The notes beneath the pieces were generated by a model. That model made no database searches and had not been told where the DNA came from. It saw nothing but the letters and a program-made list of their open reading frames with translations. A program made the translations under genes and the position numbers. DNA of 64,000 bases from Styela clava. Taxonomy: Eukaryota; Chordata; Ascidiacea; Stolidobranchia; Styelidae. The stretch is from the NCBI RefSeq assembly GCF_964204865.1, contig NC_135254.1, positions 6,081,001-6,145,000 on the forward strand, given 5' to 3'. Of this stretch, positions 47,501-57,868 are shown in pieces; the stretch's first letter is position 1; each line of letters starts with the position of its first letter.

Positions 47501-48840
47501 TGCACATCTTCATCTCCCGGTAAATTTGGTCGAATATCCCGGAGTTGACCGAGGAACGTTGTGTTTTTTGATACCAAACTCTCCATAGTGTCATATTCTG
47601 ATTTTAGCTGTCTCATGAACAGGTATTGGTTGACAGGATGTCCTGGAAAATGATTGAATAAATTGTGGTTACTCGCTTATCATGCTGTTGACAGCTAAAA
47701 AGCACTTTGCGGAAGACACTATTGAAATGGAAAACAGGAGCATATATCAATCTATATTCCTACCCCGCCATCTGTATGATTTAGCGCTCAATGGAGGAAG
47801 TCGTTCAAATTACAAATTGAGAACATGAATATCCCTCTTCCTATGCCTCCTGATCTTATAATATATAACAGAGAGTAATATTCATGAATGTAAAAAAATG
47901 ACCCAAATGCATTGTTTTGTGTCAGTGGCCCCTTTCATATCTTGTGGCCCTTTTCCAGAGTCTTTAAGCACTTATGGCCCCCTGTTTATCATTCCAGTGG
48001 TATTCATAGTGTTGCATTGATTGGTAAATTTCAAATCCCGTTATAATAAAACAATGCTCTACGTAGTGAAAACACCTTATCAAGCAATGAAACTAGGAAG
48101 AACAGGGGTTTTCTTGTAGTGAAAAGCAAAAACAATGTGTTGCATGGTGGGCCCCATATAACTTCTCTGTGGCCCCCTTGGTGGGCCACTGGACCATTAG
48201 CATATGAAAATTTCAAGAATCAAATATGACACCAATTGTATGGGTGTAGTGTAGTTTCGTATCTCAAGTACTTCTAGTGGGCGTAGCATAACAATTTTTG
48301 CATATGTCAATCCTGACCCCCACCTGACTGCGTCTTCCAAAAATTACATCACTGCAACGTCACATTAACATAATAAGGCCCTTCAAACTATACGAACTGT
48401 TATCGAGGACGCCGGACTATCACCCGGATTCGAGCAATCTATTTTTCTTGTTGCAACGACATAATTTTCGGATGACATTGTGAAGTGGGGGTTAGGATTG
48501 ACATGTTCAAAAATCGTTATGCTACGCCCACTATAGTACTTGAGGTACGAAACTACACAAGACCCAATTGTATTAGAGAAGGCAAAAGTTCTTAATTTAA
48601 ATATTTCATACCTAGAAATTTCTCAATATTGTCATTAGCTTCAACTGCATGTGATTTCAAACCACTTGCAACTTCCTTCATTCTCTCAATCCTTGTTTCT
48701 TCAGCTGAAATGAAGTCTTTAAGCGAAGAAATCAGGTTCAATTCTTCCTTGACTAAATCTTCCATATGACCAAGAGATGAATAAAATTCTACTCCGATTA
48801 TTGGCACAACAGTCAAAAAGAAGATCACCCACTCATACAT
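41560..48840 (-). CDS. P4HA: collagen prolyl 4-hydroxylase alpha subunit, copy C
   Basis: Exons on the minus strand: 48840-48612, 47642-47470, 43321-43128, 42559-41560. Together they give 1596 nt (531 residues). I chose the ATG at 48840 rather than one 54 nt upstream for two reasons. It starts a clean signal peptide (MYEWVIFFLTVVPIIG), and it gives a 229-nt exon 1 identical in length to copies A and D. After the signal comes EFYSSLGHMEDLVKEELNL, then GHPVNQYLFMRQL. The peptide-binding domain has LTADDCFQIGRTAY and ADYYHCVLWM. The catalytic domain has GVGGQYETHYDF (His422, Asp424) and HAACPVLNGVKW (His492, Lys502), all the residues needed for Fe(II) and 2-oxoglutarate. It is paired head to head with copy D. 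Exon 3 is nearly identical to that of D. Introns 1 and 2 carry several MITEs. Confidence 0.9.
42632..42861. mobile_element. foldback MITE in intron 3 of P4HA-C
   Basis: Starts GGCGCTCCAGAAGTTTGCGT and ends GGTATGCATACTTCAAAAGC, with AAACTCGTAATAGAACTAAA and TGGCCTAACCCTAACCTG inside. It begins about 73 bp upstream of exon 4. Confidence 0.65.
42948..43094 (-). mobile_element. SINE 3'-tail copy in intron 3 of P4HA-C
   Basis: Plus strand starts AGATAGGATTTACATACTTT and runs through GGCGAACCTCGGCCTC to GGATTAGTTAGCCAGTTATT. It stops 34 bp from the donor end of exon 3. Confidence 0.65.
43420..43640. repeat. relative of the sequence flanking the intron 6 inverted repeat
   Basis: Shares TAAGTTTATT, CATAATCAGCA and TAGTACSTGTTCGCTCACCC with 7251-7316 and 7637-7735, but the roughly 300-bp arm lying between those blocks at 7317-7625 is missing here. 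This suggests that the arm was inserted into, or lost from, a common repeat. Confidence 0.5.
43668..43752 (+). repeat. tRNA-like SINE head
   Basis: CATAGCCAAGTGGTAAGAGA resembles a Pol III A box region, and GGGTTCACGACCC a B box, with about 55 bp between them. This suggests a second, unrelated tRNA-derived SINE. The following GCCCGCCAACCTTACCCATG recurs in altered form near 30175-30200. Confidence 0.45.
43810..44037. mobile_element. foldback MITE, ATGTCCGCC subtype
   Basis: Left end GGTGCTCCCGAAGTATGCGA with ACCAAGATGACGGATATCGG; right end CCGATGTCCGCCATCTTGG then TTCGCATACTTCGGGAGC. The terminal pairing extends over about 40 bp. Very close to 53808-54032. It lies in intron 2 of P4HA-C. Confidence 0.75.
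44323..44549. mobile_element. hAT MITE, CAGTGTTCCCTCTAA type
   Basis: The ends CAGTGTTCCCTCTAAGG and AATTAGAGGGAACATTG are inverted. The interior has GTGCGCGTGCACAC and GTGCGCACACACC palindromic blocks. The flanking octamers ctgggggg and ctggcggg agree at seven of eight positions. It lies in intron 2 of P4HA-C. Confidence 0.8.
45373..45686. mobile_element. hAT MITE with perfect 8-bp duplication
   Basis: The ends are CAGTGTTCCCTTTAAG and CTAGAGTGAACCTTG. The octamer gttgccac occurs directly on both sides (45365-45372, 45687-45694). It belongs to the same broad terminus type as 44323-44549 but its interior differs. It lies in intron 2 of P4HA-C. Confidence 0.85.
45800..46134. mobile_element. 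probable hAT MITE, second copy of the 11806 family
   Basis: Left region CCTGTGTTTCCTAACTGACG, right end TTGGTTGGGAACCCCTGG. The interior block CAATAGTAATTGTAAGTTAT, TATGTGGGAAGTATTAAAGC is shared with 11806-12228. Confidence 0.45.
46570..46875. mobile_element. probable hAT MITE, CTGTTCCCAACC type
   Basis: Left end GCTGTTCCCAACCGGGGGCC; right end AAAAAGTGGGGACCACTGC preceded by GGGGGCCACGAGC. It shares ATGATAAACAGGGGG (or its reverse complement) with the elements at 47923, 54962 and 59230, so it belongs to one family. Confidence 0.55.
47923..48191. mobile_element. hAT MITE in intron 1 of P4HA-C
   Basis: The ends are CAGTGGCCCCTTTCATATC and CTTGGTGGGCCACTG. The interior CTTATGGCCCCCTGTTTATC places it with 54962-55284 and 59230-59513. 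No target duplication is visible. Confidence 0.55.
48249..48558. mobile_element. 310-bp element with ~75-bp inverted terminal repeats
   Basis: The left arm begins GTGTAGTTTCGTATCTCAAG and the right arm ends CTTGAGGTACGAAACTACAC. The pairing continues inward through GGGCGTAGCATAAC and GTCAATCCTGACCCCCAC. It is a MITE or foldback element of unassigned superfamily, in intron 1 of P4HA-C. A piece of one arm is at about 337-400. Confidence 0.8.
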
Positions 48841-51736
48841 GATTGGGTATTTAGTTAAAACTGTGAAAACAAGAATATTTGTGTTCGATGACAAAATGAT
48901 TTGAGGGTGTAAGCCGGACTTGTGTGTTTTAGAGATGTGTAGTTTGAGTTGATTCCTTTGCTTTTGAGTTGTTTATAGGATAGGATTTACATATTCATCA
49001 TGTGGGAGAAGAAGGAAATAAGATGGCTTAATCATGTAGCAAACCATGGCGATGTTGTTTTGTCTTACAAACTCCTTTGTACAAACAGTTTTGTATACTC
49101 TACCCTTACCTCTGTTATCACATTCACACCCACTCCTTGCACAACTGTCTGTATAAAGGACCATATTATACGTATTTGATTTACCTTATTATAATTTATA
49201 CATATTAAAAGGGGTGTATGCCGCACATTTGGGTTTTAGGCCACTATGGTTTTGTGCATACATCCAGACATCCCGTCTTCAGTATTTATAATTACTAATT
49301 CTTTTATATTGCTTTTACGAGACGAATATAAACATACATACATATGGCTTCTCGTCTGGTTACCAGTTCATGTCAGGTACGGGGTTAACGGTAGTTATTT
49401 GTTTTTCGGATGCATAGACTTGATAGTGGAGGAAGCAGCGTATTATTAACGCTTAGCATCAAGTGCCACACTGCCGAGCCATCAATCTTCTAAACTACAG
49501 ATATACAAAAAGTATACATTGACAAGTAATCTTGCCACCATTTAAAAATTGAAAAGATCAGAATCTCCTTTCCTAAACTAATACATTATGTTAGAGCTGC
49601 AATTGTTTTAAACTTCTGTCCTCAACCAGTCATCATAAATATATTATGAAGATATTTTATTATGAATATATTTATTTTTTTATGAATATTTCATACATTG
49701 ATAACATTTCATATAATATGATCTGTTGCTGCTAATCCTGTAATCATTTCAATTATATTTCATATATTGCCAATTCAGTAAATACATACCACTATACAAT
49801 TTTATCATTACATTTAAAGGTCCAAGAAGTTAGGTCTTTTAAAGTTCTCTGGAGCTCTCTCTAAATGCATTGTCGAAATAAATGGCGCACCACTGCTATG
49901 ATGGAACTAAGGTAAAATCAGCAGGGAGAAACTAAATGCAGACAATCTTGCAACGACAAAGTTCTCCTGCAGAGTTCATTTTCTTTCACTTGATCAACAA
50001 ATTCTAGACGTTTCTCTCACACCTTGATGATTTATAAGAACTTCGCGCCTGAGCGAAGACAACCCGGGTGATGTCGGAAGATGACAAAACCTCGCATGTG
50101 AATAAACAACGCCGATCGAGACAATTATAGATTTGGAAATACTAGTTTCCTACGTTTTACGCATTTTTTATTCCAGCGGTATTTCAGGCAACGCAGAATT
50201 TTGCATTTGTACAGCTAAATTGATAAGGACAATAGCAAAAACCGTCGTCCTTTAAACTGGCTCTACTTTTGACAATCAACGACAGGATGATCGCTCAAGC
50301 CTACGATTCTCGTAGGCCAATTTTCGATTGTGTTTTTATTGCAATTTCATTGCCGCTAAATAACTACGGTACTACTTCAGCGACCGTGATATTATGGTGA
50401 GATAAATAGGACTTGGATATAATAACTTTTTTTGCGATTTTCCGTCCTATAATTAATCTAATTTTCATGTTAATATAGATAAATATACCACACATACATT
50501 TTCCCATAAACTGCCCCGCGGTTTTTCCTATCTTGCCACAATTTTTCGAGTTTTGATTTGAAATGCGTACGTGACTAAAGTTCAGCTACGAGACGTGCGT
50601 TATTTGCTTATTAAACAAAAAAGCGGGGATGTATCATACGGTGCCGCCAAGTCCCGCCGATAGGAGATTAGCGGCATCCTGACGATAAATTACACCCTGC
50701 TGAGAAAGTGCTAAATGACAGTTTTTCGTCTGGATGGAGATAAAATATAAAAGTACTAACATAACTATTATTTATACAGATTTGATTCGTACCAATTTCA
50801 AACCGGTACTATATCGTAAATTGCGTAAAAAAGATTGCGCAAAACCATCGTCTCTGAAGTGAAAATCTACTTCTGCGTTGCTTCGTTACACTTGGTCAGC
50901 CACCGATGAAAATAGTTTCGTTCACGCAGGCACGTAGCCCTTACCGCGGAGAAAAACGAGACGCTGACTTCCGCTGGAAAAGTTCGCTGTTTTCGATGTC
51001 GATGCATAAACTTCGGAAATTTTTTTTTCGTTGTGATTGCCTTTGGAAAGCTCCGCATCTGACATGTTAAGACCGCTTCATGACAGTAAATATATCAGAG
51101 TTAGGTTATCCAACTTTCTTTTTTTCGCCTTGGGTGAATTCAAGGTATGTCAAGAACTGACAAAGGACTGTTAATTACTGAATTAAGTCAAAGTGTTGTA
51201 GCAGAATAGTCATCTGTTTTACTTACGGACCTTGGTTTATTTTATTAAAAATCATTCAAAATGGTGACAGAAAATATTATTTGTAGGTTCACTAACTAAA
51301 ACAGATGCAGTAAAATAATGATATTTTCTATATTGATAATTGGAGCATACGGTACCGTAATTATATAAATTTTAAATTTTGTGTTATTTTGTGTAGGGAT
51401 GGGTTAGTATATCTGTATATTGTAGTTTTGGACTTTATTTTTTTTTTTCAATTTCAGTCAAAGAGACACCAAGACAGGAATATTAATGACTCAAATATTG
51501 AAGGCAAATTTATTTGACAAAACTATATAACAACAAAAGATAATTCCACATAACACTAGTAAGCATGTTCTAGCTTAGTTAGGTAAAGTCGTTTTGTGTG
51601 GGAGAAACGGGAGAAACAATATACAGACTGCAGACATGCTATATATACTGATATATGTCTGTATTCAGGTATTTTCCAGGTATTATCCTGTATCTACAAA
51701 TATATATATTTATTTTTTACACAGATTTTTCCAATC
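48841..51736. promoter_or_regulatory. shared divergent promoter region of P4HA-C and P4HA-D
   Basis: The two start codons face away from each other across 2896 bp, so both promoters must lie here. I cannot point to a TATA box or factor site with confidence. The flanks hold a split SINE copy (48973-49052 and 49338-49480). The interval 49500-51590 contains no coding match and no family repeat that I recognise. Confidence 0.5.
48973..49480 (-). mobile_element. SINE copy interrupted by ~285 bp
   Basis: The tail part (ATAGGATAGGATTTACATAT to AACCATGGCGATG, 48973-49052) and the remainder (GGCTTCTCGTCTGGTTACCA to AACGCTTAGCATCAAGTGCC, 49338-49480) are in the right order for a minus-strand element. 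Foreign sequence lies between them. I could not identify the insert. Confidence 0.5.
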
Positions 51737-54700
51737 ATGTTTAAAATAATATTAATATTAGTAGCATGCATTCATGTGTGCTGGGGTGAATTTTATTCAT
51801 CTCTTGGACATATGGAAGATTTAGTTCACGAAGAATTGAATTTGGTTTCTACACTTAAAGAATTCATTTCTGCTGAAGAAGCAAAACTTGAAAGAATAAA
51901 GAAAATTGCTAATGAGATTGAACTGCAAGCCGAAGAAGCTGGAAGTGATGTGGAAAAATTTTTGGGTAAGATGTTTTGCAGAGTTGAATGAGAAGATATT
52001 ATGACTAAACTTAAAATATAGAATATTACAGTATTAGTTATTTTGTGTATATTATCTTATTATTTACATATCCTAAACTGCTGTTAAATATGAAGAGTAC
52101 TGTACATGTCACAAAATTATGTCTGCAAAAACTATCTGTAAGGTTTTGTGGGTAATATACGTGATGTCAGTAGTAATTAAATAAAGTAAATTTCAATATA
52201 AAGCATTGCAGTCATACACAATGAGTTATTTGTCACATATTAATTTAATCTTTTTAGTATGGTACTGATGAGAAATCTTTAAAGTTGTCAAGAATCATCC
52301 CAGGGCTGTTGTTGAATTTCCGCACCCACCATCCTGTCCATCACCCTGGATATTGGGCAGGGTGGTCCAAGGTGGTCGGCCTTGCGGGCCACACTATGAT
52401 TTTTGTATTGTTTGCGGGCCACAATAGTGCTAAGAATAGGTAAACAGTGCAATACAGAACAAACACTTTTATTGTCCAAACACATTGGTCATTATTTGTC
52501 ATTTATCAAGCTAAAACATGCAAATAACGCCAAAAAACTCATTTAAACATGCAAAAGTTTTACTATATCTAAATTCAGTGTAAGACTTCAAAATCTTCAC
52601 AACAGAGGAAGTGCCATACGAAGAAAATGCGGTTTTTGTTATCATATTAAGCAAGCATTGTGATATTTTTCCTCCCGTATCTATAGTTAAAAATCTGTTT
52701 GAATTGGTCAGCTTTTATTTCAAACTCATGTTTGCAAAATAACTTACAAATAACTGCAGTTTGATTGATTACCGATTTTTACCAAATTTGATATACAGGA
52801 GGGTAATTACTATATTGTCCGAGATATAGTCGTGAGCATTTTTTGTAATACTGTATAGGCTGGTTGCAAAAAAAACACCCGGAAGGAATTATATTGGTCG
52901 GCCATTACATTAATATTTAGTTATCAGGCATAGTCAACCTAGGCTAATAGATTCCTCATTAGATTTTTAGTATTCTACGGAGCCGATTCTGTTAGCGTAT
53001 ATTCCCGACCAAAAATATAGAAACCAGGTAATGATATAGACTAGCCAATCACTTTATTCAATTTCGCTAGTTGCCTCAGCTAGCCATAACACCAGTCAAT
53101 TCAATGACATTAGTAATGGAACAATATGTCAGAAGATTTTTCTGGTAATTTTTATGACGAAACAACACCAAATGCAATTTTTTGTTTACCCTTGCGCAAA
53201 TGCGACGCAGGCCACAAAAAATGAAGCGGTGGGGCACATGTGACCCGCAGGCCTGGGTTTGTACCACCCTGATATAGGGTGTGAGCGGGTGACAAAACTT
53301 TTTCCTAGATTTACTCATTTGTATCATGGGTGTTTCTTTTTGTCAATTCCGATTTTCAAAATGTCTTCAATGTGGCCCAAACTAAATTTATTTTAAGCTT
53401 GCTAATTACCAAATCTCTGCTCGCCTCTGTCGCACCACCTGGCACAGCGAATTTAAAGTTGACCATCACTAGATTATATTTTTTAAACCTATATTTTTTC
53501 TTTTCACAGGAAATCCTGTCAACCAGTACCTGCTTCTTAAAAGATTAAAAACAGAATATGATGAAATGGAGACTTTAGTGATGAAGAACTCTTCATTTCT
53601 TGACCATCTTGGTGAAATGAAATCGTATATTCCTGGCCAAGAAGACGTCGAAGGAACAGCAAAGGCAATAATGAGATTGCAGGTACTTTGATGCTTCCTT
53701 CTCATTTTCCATCTATTAAAACTATCCTTGGTATGTTTTGTTCCTGTAAAATTTTGCAGTTGGAGCATTGTTCTGTTAGGGATATGGTTGCTATTGTGCC
53801 CTGATTGGTACTCCTGAAGTATGTGAACCAAGATGGCGGACACCGGAACATAGTATGTGAACCAGATTAGGCCATAATTTCAGGTACAAATAGAATCACT
53901 TGGCTAGTCCTGGAACTCGTAATAGAACTAAAAATAAGTAAAATTGGAATAAAATTATGGCCTAACCCTAACCTGGTACACATACTACGTTCCGGTGTCG
54001 GCCATCTTGGTTCACATACTTTGGGAGTACCCACTCATTACGCTGCTTGGCCTTGTAGGTTTGAATCCTATGAAATAACCATTTAACTGTTCCTATACCA
54101 AACCCGTATTGGTAACCCGACAAGAGGCCATGGTTGATCATATAATTGAACAGTCTTATTGGCTTTTCCATCTCTCTCTATCTCTGGATAAATATTAAAA
54201 AATCTTTGTGGTATGAATTGGGTAAGCAATGTAAACTGGAAGAATTCCAATTCTTTCAAATAGGATAGGATTTACATATTTATCCCGGGGGAGAGGTAAG
54301 TCGACAGCTTAACCATATGGCGAATCTCGGCCTCTCGTCCTGTTACCATTTCATGGCGGGTATGGGATTAGTTAGTTACCGGTATTTGTTTTCGGATGGA
54401 CTTGATGGTAGAGGAAGCCGTGACCGACCAGCGGTTACGTGAACCACCTTACGGCGGCGGCTCGCACATAACTATCACCGCATGTAAATAGAACTTGGGA
54501 ACCCACGCAGAGTAATATCCGTGTTTGTACAACCCTTGTTCAGAGATTTTTTTCATGAATTCAAAATGGGGCCATAACAAAATATCTAAGCAATTTTTAA
54601 AAATTTTTATACAAGAAATCACACGATTTGGAATTGTGTTGAATCTATCAGTATTCAGAATTGCAGTTATTTAATCACACTTTTTTTAAGTATAGGGATA

Positions 54701-56724
54701 GTTGGTAGTTCTAACATTTTCTATATTTATTTAGGACACTTACAAGCTTGATACACATGAATTGGCACAAGGCAAAGTGAAAAGTTCCTATGCGGGACGT
54801 AAACTAACAGCTGATGACTGTTTTCAAATTGGACGAACTGCTTATCTAGACGCTGATTATTATCATTGTGTTCTGTGGATGAAAGAAGCGGATGATAAAA
54901 TACAGCAAGGAGATACAACTCATGAGAGGTTTGTATGTTCAGTGATGGATTTAGTTTACACCAGTGATTCCCAATCGGGCCATTCTGGCCCTCAAGAGGG
55001 CAGAGAGTAACTAGAAGGGGCCACAATGCTAGTGCAAAACTAGTAGTACTTTTCTTATACAAGGCAAACTTCCCTTTCTCCCAGTTTCATTGCTTAATAA
55101 GGTTACTTCACAGGGTGTTTTCACTTTATTGAGCGTGGATTGTTTGAACCTAATGGGATTCAGAATTTATCAATAAAACTAACACTATAAATTCCTGTGA
55201 TGATAAACAGGGGGGGGGGGGGGTATGTGCTTGTTAAAGCCTCTGGAAGGATGCCACGAGCCACAAACGGTTGGGAACCACTGGGTTTACACAATGCTGT
55301 GACAAAATATCTTATCATAGATCTAAAATTCTGGATGGCCAAGACCCAGGCTAGGAGGTATAGTCTGATTCACACCCAATTTCAAACTCTGAGTTATTCT
55401 AAAAACAACTCCCAATTCCAGGTTGGGAAAATAATCCGACCTTGAATTTCAAGACTAAAGCTTTAGCCTTCATTCCTTTTCTGTTGAGAATTCTCAATCA
55501 ACTTTTGCTTTTTGAGTTTCTTTAGAAAATGTTGACTTTCATTTTACCATTTTTAATGCCAGATCTCTGTCCCGAAGAAATTAATATTCTGAATCTGACT
55601 CCTCATTCTGGGGGTCCTAGATATGACTTAGCTCTGACTACGATACCAATAAAATCACGCCAAACTCCCAAACTTGTGTTTGACAAAGTCAAGTCTCACA
55701 CTTTCTTTCGATATTCAGATTCGAAGTCTTGGATCATCTGGCATTCAGTTTATCGCAACAAGGTAACTGGGAGGAAGCCTATGCTCTTACAGAAGAGATG
55801 TTAAAGATTGATCCAGATCATAAAAGAATTCAAGGAAATAGAGAGTTTTATCGACAAACAATGCAAGCAAGGAAAAAGGGAGATGAGGGAAGCATTTCAG
55901 AAAACCTATTCAACAAGTCAAAGTTGAAATTGAAACGCAAAGATGACTATCTTCCAGAACGTCAACTGTATGAAAAATTATGCCGAGAAGGAGGGGAAAT
56001 AGCCCCCCCAAAAATCCAGAAAAAGTTAAAATGCTATTATTGGGATAACAATGATCCATTGTTACGTATTCAACCCCTAAAAATGGAAGAATTGTATCCT
56101 TCACCCCATGTTGTTCGGTTCTATAATATTACATCTCCAAGTGAAATAGATGAAATTATAGCAATGGCTAAACCCCGACTAAATCGTGCGACGGTGCAGA
56201 ATCCTGTTACCGGTATCTTGGAACATGCCCACTATAGAGTGAGCAAAAGTGCCTGGCTTGATGATCACGAAAGTGATCTTGTTTATAAGATAAGTAAAAG
56301 GATTTCTGCCATTACTGGATTAAGTATGAAATCAGCTGAAGAATTACAAATCGCAAATTATGGGGTCGGAGGTCAATATGAGCCGCATTATGATTTTGCA
56401 CGTCGTCGTGAAAAAGGAAGTTTTGAGGAAATGGTTGGAAACAGAATCGCAACCATGCTTTTTTATTTCACCAACGTAGAATACGGCGGCGCAACTGTAT
56501 TCCTGAATGCCAAAATAGCAGTTCAACCTATCAAAGGCAGCGCGGTTTTCTGGTACAATTTGTACCCATCGGGGGATGGCGATATGCGTACACGCCACGC
56601 TGCGTGTCCCGTCTTAACGGGCGTGAAATGGGTATCAAATAAATGGATCCATGAGAGAGAACAGGAATTCAGAAGGCCTTGTGGACTTGAACCAAAGTCA
56701 GATAATCGCATATTTTGGATTTGA
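51737..56724 (+). CDS. P4HA: collagen prolyl 4-hydroxylase alpha subunit, copy D
   Basis: Exons: 51737-51965, 53510-53682, 54735-54928, 55719-56724. Together they give 1602 nt (533 residues). The frame is open 47 codons further upstream, but the ATG at 51737 starts a proper signal peptide (MFKIILILVACIHVCWG) and matches the other copies. The mature chain starts EFYSSLGHMEDLVHEELNL. Exon 2 has GNPVNQY instead of GHPVNQY. The peptide-binding domain has LTADDCFQIGRTAYLDADYY. The acidic/basic linker with DDYLPERQLYEKLCREGG is close to the vertebrate enzyme. The catalytic domain has GVGGQYEPHYDFAR (His422, Asp424), NRIATMLFYFTNVEYGGATVF and RTRHAACPVLTGVKW (His492, Lys502). The C-terminus ends RIFWI. 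By eye it is the copy closest to vertebrate P4HA1/2. It should be an active ER-lumen collagen prolyl 4-hydroxylase catalytic subunit. Confidence 0.92.
52358..53271. mobile_element. 914-bp non-autonomous hAT element in intron 1 of P4HA-D
   Basis: The ends are CAGGGTGGTCCAAGGTGG and GGGTTTGTACCACCCTG, with mirrored TGCGGGCCACA and TGACCCGCAGGCC blocks. The flanking octamers atattggg and atataggg agree at seven of eight positions. No transposase frame remains. Confidence 0.8.
53808..54032. mobile_element. foldback MITE, GGTGTCSGCC subtype
   Basis: Left end GGTACTCCTGAAGTATGTGA with ACCAAGATGGCGGACACCGG; right end CCGGTGTCGGCCATCTTGG then TTCACATACTTTGGGAGTAC. About 40 bp of terminal pairing. 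It lies in intron 2 of P4HA-D. Confidence 0.75.
54076..54520. mobile_element. two SINE copies in opposite orientation
   Basis: The tail of a plus-strand copy (about 54076-54199, with CCATGGTTGATCATATAATT) is followed by a nearly complete minus-strand copy (54260-54520). The latter runs from ATAGGATAGGATTTACATAT to GGGAACCCACGCAGAGTAAT. Together they could form an intronic hairpin within intron 2 of P4HA-D. Confidence 0.65.
54962..55284. mobile_element. hAT MITE with 8-bp duplication in intron 3 of P4HA-D
   Basis: Left end CAGTGATTCCCAATCGGGCC; right end ACGGTTGGGAACCACTGG. The octamer gtttacac lies on both sides (54954-54961, 55285-55292). It includes a G-run at 55206-55221. It inserted 33 bp downstream of the exon 3 donor. 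Confidence 0.8.
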
Positions 56725-57590
56725 AACGAAGCAAGTAGTCGTAGTTGTACATTCGGCATCACAAGTGCCAAATTTTTCTTTCGCTAACTGTTCATATATA
56801 ACAATAAGTGCTGTTTTGCAATATACTTTTTTGATGAATGAACTTAAGTTTTTTTTAATTTTTAGGAGCAAAATGCAAGTTTTTTAATTAAGTACAACTT
56901 GAACAACCAGGATAAATGAAGCACAATCATTGTTAGCAAAACGGTGTAATTTACGTACGTTTTGATGAAGAGATTCTGTATGAAACTTCAAAACATCTGC
57001 AAATTATATCATTTTGCTAACACCGGTTGTGCTTTCTTTATCCTCAGCAGTTATTGATTATTGCCAGCATATTATTGACGAGAACTTGCCTTTTTTTTTA
57101 AATTTTTTTACTTGAGATATGAACAAACTATGATATTCAAAGCAATGTTTATTATACCGTTGTTTCTATGGTAATCATTTCTTTTATCTGCTTCAGAATG
57201 AAATTAAAGAATTAAGTATTTTAAATACCACCTAATTTTAAATATATTTGAATTGTTTTTTGATGTCCCTTGTTTTATTCCTGCGAAAATACTGGTATCG
57301 TGAATTTTCTCATATGAAATCAAAGGTGCGGATAATTATACTTGATTATGAATAAATCTGGCAACTCCTTTTTAAAATGAATATTTCAGCATTTATCTTC
57401 AACCTTATAACCACAGTATTTTATTTTTTTATTGCAACTAACACCCTTTGGATTTTAATCTATAATTTACAGAAGAATATCCATTTACAGAAAATTAACT
57501 CCTAACGCATAGTACATTGCAAACTAATATTTTATCTTGTTTACCCTTTGACAAATATAAGGTAAAATTCTTCCCCTCAACTGTGTATAC
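56725..57590. other. 3' flank of P4HA-D
   Basis: No gene. It should contain the 3' UTR of P4HA-D; an AATAAA at 57351-57356 is a candidate, but at 630 nt it is far from the stop. A short inverted repeat pairs AAGCACAATCATTGTTAGC (about 56919-56937) with GCTAACACCGGTTGTGCTTT (about 57016-57035). Confidence 0.4.
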
Positions 57591-57868
57591 CAGGGGCGGG
57601 CAACTTCTCTAGTCGGCGGGCCGGATTATAACATGAATAATATTCAATATCTTAATCACATATTTATTCGCTACTGCAAGAAAGAAAATTATAAACCGCG
57701 TTTAAGGTAAACTACAAAAGTTTAAACTACAAAAAATAGAGAAAAAAAAACACATAATGAATTTATCATAATGTACTAAAAGTGTAATAGTGTAATATCA
57801 TAATGTACTGATGTACAGTCAGCGGGCCAGTCAAAATCTCGTCGCCGGCTGTATGTTGCCCACCCCTG
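57591..57868. mobile_element. hAT MITE, CAGGGGCGGGCAAC type
   Basis: The ends CAGGGGCGGGCAACTTC and ATGTTGCCCACCCCTG are inverted, with GGCGGGCCGGATTAT and GCGGGCCAGTCAAAAT subterminally. The flanking octamers gtgtatac and gtgtagac agree at seven of eight positions. Confidence 0.8.

Noticed and set aside
48841-48894. 18-codon N-terminal extension of P4HA-C
   Set aside because: The downstream ATG at 48840 yields a clean signal peptide and the conserved 229-nt exon 1.
51596-51736. 47-codon N-terminal extension of P4HA-D
   Set aside because: The extension has no family counterpart and would bury the signal peptide; the ATG at 51737 gives an exon of the same length as copies A and C.
55529-55804. 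91-codon open frame upstream of exon 4 of P4HA-D
   Set aside because: It overlaps the intron-exon junction in another frame and has no similarity to the family.
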